Assembly: GCA_003241695.1 (NCBI GenBank)
Contig: QFPN01000012.1
Span: 112,032-176,031 of the forward strand
Direction: 5' to 3'
Origin: Ancylobacter novellus
Lineage (GTDB): Bacteria; Pseudomonadota; Alphaproteobacteria; Rhizobiales; Methylopilaceae
Length of the DNA: 64,000 nucleotides
The notes under the pieces were generated by a model. That model ran no database searches. It was not told where the DNA came from and saw only the letters and a list, made by a program, of their open reading frames with translations. The translations under genes were made by a program, and so were the position numbers. Of the stretch, positions 18,230-25,459 are shown piece after piece (positions within the stretch are counted from its first letter, which is position 1; each line of letters begins with the position of its first letter).

Positions 18230-18269
18230 CCCGTGGAGACGCGCAGCAGTTCCTGCGCGTCTCCACGGG
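18230..18269. terminator. 17-bp perfect hairpin between convergent genes
   Basis: Bases 18230-18246 (starting CCCGTGGAGACGCGCAG) pair perfectly with 18253-18269 across a 6-nt loop. No T run follows on either strand. It lies between the end of the acyltransferase gene and the end of a leftward gene, the expected place for a bidirectional terminator. Confidence 0.55.
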
Positions 18270-18280
18270 AGACGGCGTCG

Positions 18281-18880
18281 TCACCGCTCGAAGCGGATGC
18301 TTTTGACGGCGGCCCTGAGCTTGTCCATCCCCGCTTTTTTGTCGTCGCGCTTGGCTTGGATCTGGATCAGCAGCACCGAGTCGCCGCGCACGACGCACCA
18401 CAGGTCCGTTTCGCTTTGATAAGTCTGGCCCGCGTGAGCGATTTCAACGACAACGCGTGCATGCGCGGCCGGCAACCCGCCCACCGTCGTATCCTTGGGC
18501 GGCGACACGACCGTCGCATTGGCGCCGATCTTCATGACATTGCCGATCGCCCCGTAGAGAGCGCGTGTCGGCGGAATGGAGCGCGCCGCCGGCCCAACAT
18601 GTATGCCGAACATCATAAAGGTCGAGTTGAGTTCGTCCGTCGGCTCTTTGTACTTCGAAAATGCGAGAACCGCGGCATTGGCGACCATCGACGTCTCCGT
18701 CGCGTTCGTCTTGTCGACGGGCCGCAAACTAGCGGCCAGCGCTCCGGACGACAGATCATGCCAGCCGTCAGGCTTGCTCAGGGTAAAGCGGTAAGCCGCA
18801 TTCCTGATCGTCTCGGCATAGGCAGGAGACGCGACAAGGACGAGCGCGAGACAGGCGATGCGCAACCCGGAAGCGATCAC
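18281..18880 (-). CDS. Secreted protein of unknown function
   Basis: 199 residues with a strong signal peptide (MIASGLRIACLALVLVASPAYA, cut near residue 22). The mature region (RFTLSKPDGWHDLSS near its start, AHAGQTYQSETDLWCVVRGDSVLLIQIQAK near its end) has the pattern of the PsbP/DUF1795-like fold seen in periplasmic or lipoprotein-type sensors. No catalytic motif is visible. It lies in the position where trmD would be expected after rimM, but is unrelated to it. Its stop faces the polyketide operon across a hairpin. Confidence 0.72.
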   Translation of the reverse strand: MIASGLRIACLALVLVASPAYAETIRNAAYRFTLSKPDGWHDLSSGALAASLRPVDKTNATETSMVANAAVLAFSKYKEPTDELNSTFMMFGIHVGPAARSIPPTRALYGAIGNVMKIGANATVVSPPKDTTVGGLPAAHARVVVEIAHAGQTYQSETDLWCVVRGDSVLLIQIQAKRDDKKAGMDKLRAAVKSIRFER

Positions 18881-18956
18881 GATGCGAAACCCCGAACGAG
18901 ACGACGCTTCACGCTACCTTGGGTTGTTCGTCAACAACGAGCAAAAAGACGCGAAT

Positions 18957-19502
18957 TCACACATCGCTCGCGGGAACGTCATCAGACGTCAGCGCGCCTT
19001 CGGGCGGGTCGACCACCACGCGTCCGCCCGCCAGATCCACCATCGGAACCACCGCCTTGGTGAAAGGCAGCAGCACGGTGCGACGCCCGCCCGCGAGGCG
19101 GATTTCGAGCAGGTCGTCGGCGCCGTAGTTCTGCACGGCCGTCACTTCGCCGAGGAGCGTTCCGTCAGCGAGTTCGGCCCTGAGGCCGATCAGGTCGGCG
19201 TGGTAGTAGTCGTCCTCGTCGTCGGTCGCTGGCAGCGCATCACGCGACACCGACAGGGCCTTGCCGGTCAGCGCCTCGGCGGCTTCGCGGGTCGCGACGC
19301 CCTCGAAGCGCGCCACCACCATGTCGTCCTTCAGAGGCCGCAGCGACACGACCTTCAGGGTCGCCGGCCCGTCGCCGACGATGAGCGGCCCATAGGCCTT
19401 CAGCGACAGCGGATCTTCGGTGAAGGTCTTCACCCGCGCTTCGCCCCGCACGCCATGCGGCGCGCCGACCACGGCGATCTGGACAAGGCGGGAGGAAGGC
19501 AT
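18957..19502 (-). CDS. rimM: 16S rRNA processing protein RimM
   Basis: 181 residues from the ATG at 19502 (MPSSRLVQIAVVGAPHGVRGEARV). An upstream in-frame ATG would run into the palindromic repeat and is not used. The N-terminal RimM barrel contains GAPHGVRGEARVKTFTEDP. The C-terminal PRC-barrel has YYHADLIGLRAELADGTLLGEV and VLLPFTKAVVP. RimM binds ribosomal protein S19 and helps mature the 30S head. It lies downstream of rpsP in the same direction, with a palindromic repeat between them. Confidence 0.93.
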   Translation of the reverse strand: MPSSRLVQIAVVGAPHGVRGEARVKTFTEDPLSLKAYGPLIVGDGPATLKVVSLRPLKDDMVVARFEGVATREAAEALTGKALSVSRDALPATDDEDDYYHADLIGLRAELADGTLLGEVTAVQNYGADDLLEIRLAGGRRTVLLPFTKAVVPMVDLAGGRVVVDPPEGALTSDDVPASDV

Positions 19503-19520
19503 GGGCGAAGCACCGCGCTC

Positions 19521-19626
19521 GCGTCCCGTCCTTGAGCCGGGACCCACAATCGCAACGATGGAGGAGCGAACCGCCGACGCCTTGAGGCGACGGCGGTCAT
19601 GGGTCCCGGCTCAAGGCCGGGACACG
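19521..19626. repeat. REP-like palindromic repeat between rpsP and rimM
   Basis: A long imperfect inverted repeat. The left arm reads GTCCCGTCCTTGAGCCGGGA near 19523-19542, and the right arm is GGTCCCGGCTCAAGGCCGGG near 19601-19620. Each arm is itself palindromic. The same arm sequence recurs at 23169-23283 and 49596-49713, so it is a dispersed family. Confidence 0.8.
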
Positions 19627-19635
19627 CGCAGAGCC

Positions 19636-19983
19636 TTACTCGGCGGCTTCGGCGGCCTTGGCGGCGGCTTCGGCGCGCTCCTGGGCCTTCTTGCCCGGCT
19701 CGGCCTTCTTCGGGTTGTTGCGGGCCTCGCGCTTCAGCACGCCGGCGGCGTCGAGGAAGCGATGGACGCGGTCGGTCGGGGTCGCGCCCTTGGCAAGCCA
19801 CTCCTTGGCCTTCTCGAGGTCGAGCACGACGCGGTCGGCGGCGCTCTTGTCGAGCAGCGGGTTGAACGAGCCGATGCGCTCGATGAAGCGGCCGTCGCGC
19901 GGATAGCGCGAGTCGGCGACGACGATGCGGTAGAACGGACGCTTCTTGGCGCCGCCGCGCGCGAGGCGAATCTTCAGGGCCAT
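19636..19983 (-). CDS. rpsP: 30S ribosomal protein S16
   Basis: 115 residues from the ATG at 19983. It begins MALKIRLARGGAKKRPFYRI, the conserved S16 N-terminus, followed by VADSRYPRDGRFIERIGSFNP. The C-terminus after about residue 85 is an Ala/Lys/Glu-rich extension typical of alphaproteobacterial S16. A ten-residue upstream extension is open but lacks homology. It belongs to the ffh-rpsP-rimM series. Confidence 0.96.
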   Translation of the reverse strand: MALKIRLARGGAKKRPFYRIVVADSRYPRDGRFIERIGSFNPLLDKSAADRVVLDLEKAKEWLAKGATPTDRVHRFLDAAGVLKREARNNPKKAEPGKKAQERAEAAAKAAEAAE

Positions 19984-20007
19984 TTCAGTCTTCCTTCTTT
20001 CAATTTT

Positions 20008-20118
20008 CGTCATCCCGGCCGGAGCGGCGAAGCCGCGGAGAGCCGGGATCGTTTTCAGGACTTGCGTTTCATTCGGAGGACGGTCCCGGCTCAGCGCTTC
20101 GCGCCGTCCGGGATGACG
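20008..20118. repeat. Palindromic repeat between ffh and rpsP
   Basis: CGTCATCCCGGCC at 20008-20020 and GTCCGGGATGACG at 20106-20118 form the outer arms, with inner inverted pieces (GAGAGCCGGGATCG and GGACGGTCCCGGCTCAGC). This differs from the GTCCCGG...GAGCC family seen nearby, though both share a CCCGGC core. Confidence 0.75.
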
Positions 20119-20128
20119 CCTCGATCTC

Positions 20129-21661
20129 TCACTTCTTCTTACCCATCCCCGGAAACCCTCCGAGGCCCGGCAGCTTCGGGCCGGCGCCGAGACCTGGGAA
20201 GGTCGGCGGAATGCCGCCGCCTCCGGGGAAGCCGGGCGGAAGCCCTTGCGGCATCTTCCCCTGCTTGAGTTCTTCGAGCGCCTCCGGCGGGATCTGCGGC
20301 TGGCCGCCGCCGAAGCCCAGCGCTGCGCCGAGGCCGGCCAGCGGGCCGCGGCCGGATTTTCCGGCCTTGCCCATCATCTTCATCATGTCCGCCATCTGGC
20401 GGTGCATCTTGAGGAGCTTGTTGACGTCCTCGACCTTCGAGCCAGAACCGCTGGCGATGCGCTTCTTGCGGGAGGCCTTCAGGATGTCGGGGTTGCGGCG
20501 CTCCTCGCGGGTCATCGAGTCGATGATCGCGGCCTGGCGCTTGAACACGCCCTCGTCGATGTTCGCGCCGGCCATCTGCTTCTTGAGATTGGCGACGCCC
20601 GGCATCATCGACATGATCCCCGACATGCCGCCGAGCTTCTGCATCTGCTGAAGCTGGCCCTTCAGGTCGTTCAGGTCGAACTGACCCTTGCGCATCCGCT
20701 CGGCGGCCTTGGCCGCCTGCTCGGCGTCGATCGAGGCCGCGGCCTTCTCGACGAGCGCGACGACGTCGCCTTGGCCGAGGATGCGGTTCGCGATGCGGCG
20801 GGGGTCGAAGTCGTCGACCGCGTCGAACTTCTCGCCGACGCCCACCAGCTTGATCGGCTTGCCCGTGACGGCGCGCATCGACAGCGCGGCGCCGCCGCGG
20901 CCGTCGCCGTCGAGCCGCGTCAGCACGATGCCGGTCAGGCCGAGCGCCTCGTCGAAGGCGCGCGCGGTGTTGACCGCGTCCTGCCCGGTGAGCGCGTCGA
21001 CGACGAGCAGCACCTCGTGCGGCCCGGTCGCCTTCTTCACCTCGACGACTTCGGCCATGAGAGCTTCGTCGAGCGTGGTGCGGCCGGCGGTGTCGAGCAG
21101 CACCACGTCGTAGCCGCCGAGCCGGCCCGCCTCCATGGCGCGTCTGGCGATCTGCACCGCGGTCTGGCCGGGCACGATCGGCAGCGTCGCGACCTCGGTC
21201 TGGACGCCGAGCGTGGCGAGCTGCTCCATCGCGGCCGGACGGCGCGTGTCGAGCGAGGCCATCAGGACCTTGCGCTTCTCGCGGGTCGCGAGGCGGCGGG
21301 CGATCTTGGCGGTCGAGGTGGTCTTGCCGGAGCCCTGCAGGCCGACCATCAGGATCGGCACCGGGGCGGAGGCAGCGAGGCTGATCACCTGCGCGTCCGA
21401 GCCGAGCATGGCGACGAGCTCGTCATGGACGATCTTGACGACCATCTGACCGGGCGTGACGGACTTCACCACGTCGACGCCGACCGCGCGGGCCTTCACC
21501 TTGTCGATGAAGTCGCGCGCGACCTCGAGCGCGACGTCGGCCTCAAGCAGCGCGCGACGGACCTCTCGCATCGCCTCGGCGACGTCGGCCTCGGTGAGGG
21601 CGCCGCGCCGGGTGAGCCGGTCCAATATGCCGCCGAGGCGGTCTTGCAGAGCGTCGAACAT
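20129..21661 (-). CDS. ffh: Signal recognition particle protein Ffh
   Basis: 510 residues from the ATG at 21661 (MFDALQDRLGGILDRLTRRG). N-domain, then the G-domain with GLQGSGKTTSTAKIARRL (P-loop), DTRRPAAMEQL, DTAGRTTLDE, TRLDGDGRGGAALS and GVGEKFD. The methionine-rich M-domain (MRKGQFDLNDLKGQLQQMQKLGGMSGIMSMMPG) binds the 4.5S RNA. The C-terminus is a Gly/Pro/Met-rich tail. It works with FtsY, encoded about 1.6 kb away on the other strand, in co-translational membrane targeting. The rpsP and rimM genes follow. Confidence 0.97.
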   Translation of the reverse strand: MFDALQDRLGGILDRLTRRGALTEADVAEAMREVRRALLEADVALEVARDFIDKVKARAVGVDVVKSVTPGQMVVKIVHDELVAMLGSDAQVISLAASAPVPILMVGLQGSGKTTSTAKIARRLATREKRKVLMASLDTRRPAAMEQLATLGVQTEVATLPIVPGQTAVQIARRAMEAGRLGGYDVVLLDTAGRTTLDEALMAEVVEVKKATGPHEVLLVVDALTGQDAVNTARAFDEALGLTGIVLTRLDGDGRGGAALSMRAVTGKPIKLVGVGEKFDAVDDFDPRRIANRILGQGDVVALVEKAAASIDAEQAAKAAERMRKGQFDLNDLKGQLQQMQKLGGMSGIMSMMPGVANLKKQMAGANIDEGVFKRQAAIIDSMTREERRNPDILKASRKKRIASGSGSKVEDVNKLLKMHRQMADMMKMMGKAGKSGRGPLAGLGAALGFGGGQPQIPPEALEELKQGKMPQGLPPGFPGGGGIPPTFPGLGAGPKLPGLGGFPGMGKKK

Positions 21662-21924
21662 CCGGGCCTTCGCGCCGAAAATCACGTAACAAGCGAGATC
21701 AGGCCCAACGCAAAACGCGCCCGCGGGCGCGACGCGCTGGCGGACGTTGACCCTCCGAACTCAACGGATCGGACGGCTTCGCGGGAGGACTGGCCTCGTC
21801 AGAAGACGGCTGCGTACAGCGAAAGCCCGCTAAAATCAAGGACAGCGCGCTTTCCGGAACCGCGACGTCGCCGTGTCGGTGGCTTCCGATGGTCATTTTA
21901 GTCCAAGTACGCCATACCGCGCCC

Positions 21925-23184
21925 ATGAGCGTCGACGTCATCTCCTTCGGCTGCCGGCTGAACGCGCTGGACGGCGAGAGCGTGCGCGCGCTCGCGCTCA
22001 AGGCCGGCGCGCGCGACGTCACGGTCGTCAATTCCTGCGCCGTGACCGCGGAAGCCGTCCGGCAGGCGGGACAGGCCGCGCGCCGCGCCGCGCGCGAGCG
22101 GCCGGGGGCGGAGATCGTCGTCACCGGTTGCGCGGCGCAGATCGAGCCTCGGCGCTTCGCCGCCATGACGGAAGTCTCGCGGGTGATCGGCAACGCCGAG
22201 AAGCTTCGCCCGGAAACATGGGCCTCCGACGCGCGCCCGCTCGCCGTCGCCGACGCGTTCGAGGCGCGCGACGTCCCCGCGCCGCCGGCCGACGCCGGGG
22301 TGCTGCTGCCGCGCGCCTTCGTGCAGGTCCAGACAGGCTGCGAACACCGCTGCACCTTCTGCGTCATTCCTTTCGGCCGCGGCGCGGCGCGCTCGACGCC
22401 GCCCGAGGCCGTCGTCGCGGAAGTCCGCCGCGTGATGGAGAAGGGCGCGGTCGAGGCGGTGCTGACGGGCGTCGACGTCACGTCGTGGGGCGACGACCTC
22501 GCCGGCCGCCCCCGCCTCGGCGACCTCGTCGCCCGGTTGCTGCGCGAGGTCCCGGAGCTGAAGCGGCTCCGCCTTTCCTCGCTCGACGCCGTCGAGATCG
22601 ACGACCGACTGCTGCGTCTCCTCGGCGAGGAGCAGCGGCTCATGCCGCATCTGCACCTGTCGCTCCAGTCCGGGGACGACATGATCCTGAAGCGCATGAA
22701 GCGCCGGCATTCGCGCGCAGAGGCGCTCGCCCTCGTCGAGGCGGTCCGCCGCGTCCGGCCCGACGTCGCCTTCGGCGCGGACGTGATCGCGGGCTTCCCG
22801 ACGGAGACCGACGCCATGTTCGACAACACGCGCGCGCTGCTCGAGGAGGCGGAGATCGCCTACGCGCATGTGTTTCCGTTTTCGCCCCGCCCCGGAACGC
22901 CCGCCGCGCGGATGCCGCAGATCGCCGGCGCCCTCGTGAAGGAGCGCGCGGCGCTGCTGCGCGAAACAGGCGGGAGGCTGCTGTCGCGCCATCTCGACGC
23001 CCGCGTGGGACGCACGATCGAAATCCTCAGCGAAGGAGACGGCGTCGGCCGCGCAGCGGATTTTTCGAGCGTCAGGATCGCCCCGGAAACGCCGAAGGGC
23101 GCGATGCTCGACGCCCTGATCTCGGGTCACGACGGCAGGGCGCTGATCGCCGCACGAAACGCCGCCCTCGCGTCCCGGCCTTGA
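21925..23184 (+). CDS. mtaB: tRNA t6A37 methylthiotransferase MtaB
   Basis: 419 residues from the ATG at 21925 (MSVDVISFGCRLN). The N-terminal MTTase domain contributes cluster Cys in FGCRLN, VNSCAVT and VTGCAAQ. The radical-SAM core has CEHRCTFC, whose three Cys bind the catalytic [4Fe-4S]. Later motifs include HLSLQSGDD and DVIAGFPTETDAMF. The enzyme converts t6A37 to ms2t6A in tRNA. The stop codon (23182-23184) lies inside a palindromic repeat. It is divergent from ffh and precedes ftsY. Confidence 0.94.
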   Translation: MSVDVISFGCRLNALDGESVRALALKAGARDVTVVNSCAVTAEAVRQAGQAARRAARERPGAEIVVTGCAAQIEPRRFAAMTEVSRVIGNAEKLRPETWASDARPLAVADAFEARDVPAPPADAGVLLPRAFVQVQTGCEHRCTFCVIPFGRGAARSTPPEAVVAEVRRVMEKGAVEAVLTGVDVTSWGDDLAGRPRLGDLVARLLREVPELKRLRLSSLDAVEIDDRLLRLLGEEQRLMPHLHLSLQSGDDMILKRMKRRHSRAEALALVEAVRRVRPDVAFGADVIAGFPTETDAMFDNTRALLEEAEIAYAHVFPFSPRPGTPAARMPQIAGALVKERAALLRETGGRLLSRHLDARVGRTIEILSEGDGVGRAADFSSVRIAPETPKGAMLDALISGHDGRALIAARNAALASRP

Positions 23185-23283
23185 GCCGGACCCCAGAACC
23201 GCATAGGTCGACGGACGCGCGTCCGCGAGGAGAAGCCTCCCGGCGTCGCGCGTCTGGGTCCCGGCTCGAGGCCGGGACGCGAG
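23169..23283. repeat. REP-like palindromic repeat overlapping the mtaB stop
   Basis: CTCGCGTCCCGGCCTTGAGC at 23168-23187 and GCTCGAGGCCGGGACGCGAG at 23264-23283 are near-perfect inverted arms. The mtaB stop lies within the left arm, and ftsY starts 8 bp after the right arm. Same family as 19521-19626 and 49596-49713. Confidence 0.85.
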
Positions 23284-23290
23284 GGCCCGC

Positions 23291-24235
23291 ATGACCGACA
23301 CGACCGCTCAATCCGGCTGGTTCACGCGGCTCCGCCAGGGGCTGTCCAAAACCTCGTCGCAGCTCACCCGCGGCATCACGGAGCTCTTCACCAAGGAGAA
23401 GCTCGACGCCGCGACCCTCGACGAGCTTGAGGACCTGCTGATCCGGTCCGATCTCGGCGTCGCGACCGCCGAACGGGTGGTCGAGGCCGTCGGCCGCGCC
23501 CGCCACGCCAAGGCGATCGACGGCGAAAGCGTCCGGACGATCGTGGCCGAGGAGGTGGAGCGCACGCTCGCCCCCGTCGCGAGGCCCTATGACCCGCCGG
23601 AAAGCGCGCGTCCCGCGGTGCTGCTCGTCGTCGGCGTCAACGGCTCTGGCAAGACCACGACCATCGGCAAGATCGCCGAGACCTTCCGCACCGCGGGGCT
23701 GAAGATCGTGCTCGCGGCCGGCGACACGTTCCGCGCCGCGGCGGTGGAGCAGCTCGGCGTCTGGGCGCAGCGGACCGGGGCGATCTTCGTCTCCAAGGAG
23801 ACCGGCGCGGACGCCGCGGCGCTGGTCTACGAGGCGTGGCAACGAGCCAAGGCCGAGGACGCCGACCTGCTGATCGTCGACACCGCCGGCCGGCTCCAGA
23901 ACAAGGCCGGGCTGATGGCGGAGCTCGAGAAGATCGTGCGCGTGCTGAAGAAGCTCGACCCGGCGGCGCCGCACGACAGCCTGCTGGTGCTCGACGCCAC
24001 GACGGGCCAGAACGCGATTGGCCAGGTCGAGGCCTTCGGCAAGGTCGCGGGCGTCACCGGCCTCGTGATGACCAAGCTCGACGGCACGGCGCGCGGCGGC
24101 ATCCTCGTCGCGGTGGCGGAGAAGTTCAAACTGCCGGTGCACTACATCGGCGTCGGCGAAGGCCTCGACGACCTGGAGCCCTTCGACCCGGAGGCGTTCT
24201 CACGCGCCATCGTGGGGCTGCCGCGCGAGCGCTGA
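23291..24235 (+). CDS. ftsY: Signal recognition particle receptor FtsY
   Basis: 314 residues. A short basic N-terminus (no long acidic A-domain), an N-domain helical bundle, and the NG GTPase: GVNGSGKTTTIGKIA (P-loop), GDTFRAAAVEQL, DTAGRLQNKAGLM, TKLDGTARGG and GVGEGLDDLEPF. It docks the SRP-ribosome complex to the SecYEG translocon. The 3' end overlaps the leftward permease gene by 36 bp (convergent). The absence of an acidic A-domain is usual for alphaproteobacterial FtsY. Confidence 0.96.
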   Translation: MTDTTAQSGWFTRLRQGLSKTSSQLTRGITELFTKEKLDAATLDELEDLLIRSDLGVATAERVVEAVGRARHAKAIDGESVRTIVAEEVERTLAPVARPYDPPESARPAVLLVVGVNGSGKTTTIGKIAETFRTAGLKIVLAAGDTFRAAAVEQLGVWAQRTGAIFVSKETGADAAALVYEAWQRAKAEDADLLIVDTAGRLQNKAGLMAELEKIVRVLKKLDPAAPHDSLLVLDATTGQNAIGQVEAFGKVAGVTGLVMTKLDGTARGGILVAVAEKFKLPVHYIGVGEGLDDLEPFDPEAFSRAIVGLPRER

Positions 24236-25459
24236 GCCGCGCCGCGCGAGCGCCGGCAGGACGGTGAACGCCGCCAGCCCGAGCGCCGCGGCGGTCGCGA
24301 AGCAGACCGCGTAGCCGAGCGTGTCTCCGAACGAGCCGGTGATCTGCCAGCCGATGACGCTGACGATCGCGTCCATGCTCTGGAACAGCGTGAAGTCGAC
24401 GCCGGCCTGCGCGAGCGACACCCGGCCCATCAGTTCGGAATAGAGCGCCGTGACGCCGAGCGAGAACGTCGCCGCGCCGACGAGCTGTATCGCGACAAGC
24501 AAGCCGATCGCCGCGGGCGACCGGGCCTCGACATAGGCGCAGGCCGCGAAGCCGAGCAGCGCGATCACGTGGGCCAGAAGGGTGGCCTGCATGATCGGAT
24601 AGGCGCCGAACCGGCGCAACAGGTAGCCGCCGGCGAACGCCCCGACGAGCCCGCTCACGGTGATGCCGACGCCGTTGACGAGTCCGAGCGTCGAAAGGCT
24701 GACGCCCGCGTCGATCAGGAACGGGCCGACGAGCAGCGCGGCCCATTTCTGCCCCACCACATAGACCGCGACCAGAAGGAGGCCGAAGCGCACCTCCGGA
24801 CGTCTCAGCGCGGCCCGCAGCGATTGCGGCGGCGTGTCCTTGCCGGCTACGGGCGCCGTCTCGCGCGTGGCGAGGAACGGCGCCGAGAGCGCGACCAACG
24901 AGGCGGCCATAGCCAGCGTCGCCGTCTCCCAGCCGACACGGTCGACAAGGATGAGGAAGACGCCGCCGCCGATGGCGTTGCCGAGATAGGCGCCGCCGAC
25001 CTGGGCCGCGTTTCCCCAGCCGCGGTTCCTCGGCGCGAGATTCTCGACGGCGTAGCCGTCGGTGGCGATGTCGACGGTCGCGGACGCGAACGAGGCGACC
25101 ATCATCGCGACCGCGAGCGGCCCGAGCGCCGTCGGGCCGATGAAGGCGCAAGCCGCGAGCGCCCCGACCCCGAAGGCGCCGATCGTCGAGATGACCGGCC
25201 GCGACCTCTTCGGCCGCCCATGCGGCGCGCGCCAGCGCTCCACGAGCGGCGACCACAGGAACTTGAACGACCAGGGCAGAACGGTGATGAGGATGAAGGC
25301 GATGTCGTTGAGCGACGCGCCGCTCTTGCGCATCACGGCCGGCAGGCCCGTGAAGAACACCCCCCCGATGACGCTTTGAGCGACGTAGAGCCCACCGACG
25401 CCGACGATGATCGCCGCCGGCGGAGGCAGGCGTCCTTCAACCGCCTCCGGCCCGGTCAC
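24200..25459 (-). CDS. RhtX/FptX-type siderophore permease (MFS)
   Basis: 419 residues with about twelve hydrophobic segments. The motifs WSFKFLWSPLVERW and ASATVDIATDGYAVENL are characteristic of the AmpG/RhtX branch of the major facilitator superfamily. RhtX and FptX proteins carry ferric siderophores across the inner membrane without an ABC transporter. The ATG overlaps the stop of the TonB receptor gene (ATGA), forming a receptor-permease operon. The exact siderophore is unknown. Confidence 0.87.
   Translation of the reverse strand: MTGPEAVEGRLPPPAAIIVGVGGLYVAQSVIGGVFFTGLPAVMRKSGASLNDIAFILITVLPWSFKFLWSPLVERWRAPHGRPKRSRPVISTIGAFGVGALAACAFIGPTALGPLAVAMMVASFASATVDIATDGYAVENLAPRNRGWGNAAQVGGAYLGNAIGGGVFLILVDRVGWETATLAMAASLVALSAPFLATRETAPVAGKDTPPQSLRAALRRPEVRFGLLLVAVYVVGQKWAALLVGPFLIDAGVSLSTLGLVNGVGITVSGLVGAFAGGYLLRRFGAYPIMQATLLAHVIALLGFAACAYVEARSPAAIGLLVAIQLVGAATFSLGVTALYSELMGRVSLAQAGVDFTLFQSMDAIVSVIGWQITGSFGDTLGYAVCFATAAALGLAAFTVLPALARRGSALARQPHDGA

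Noticed and set aside
21699..22829. Leftward frames opposite mtaB and near the ffh start
   Set aside because: Ser/Arg/Thr-rich shadow translation of mtaB with no family resemblance.
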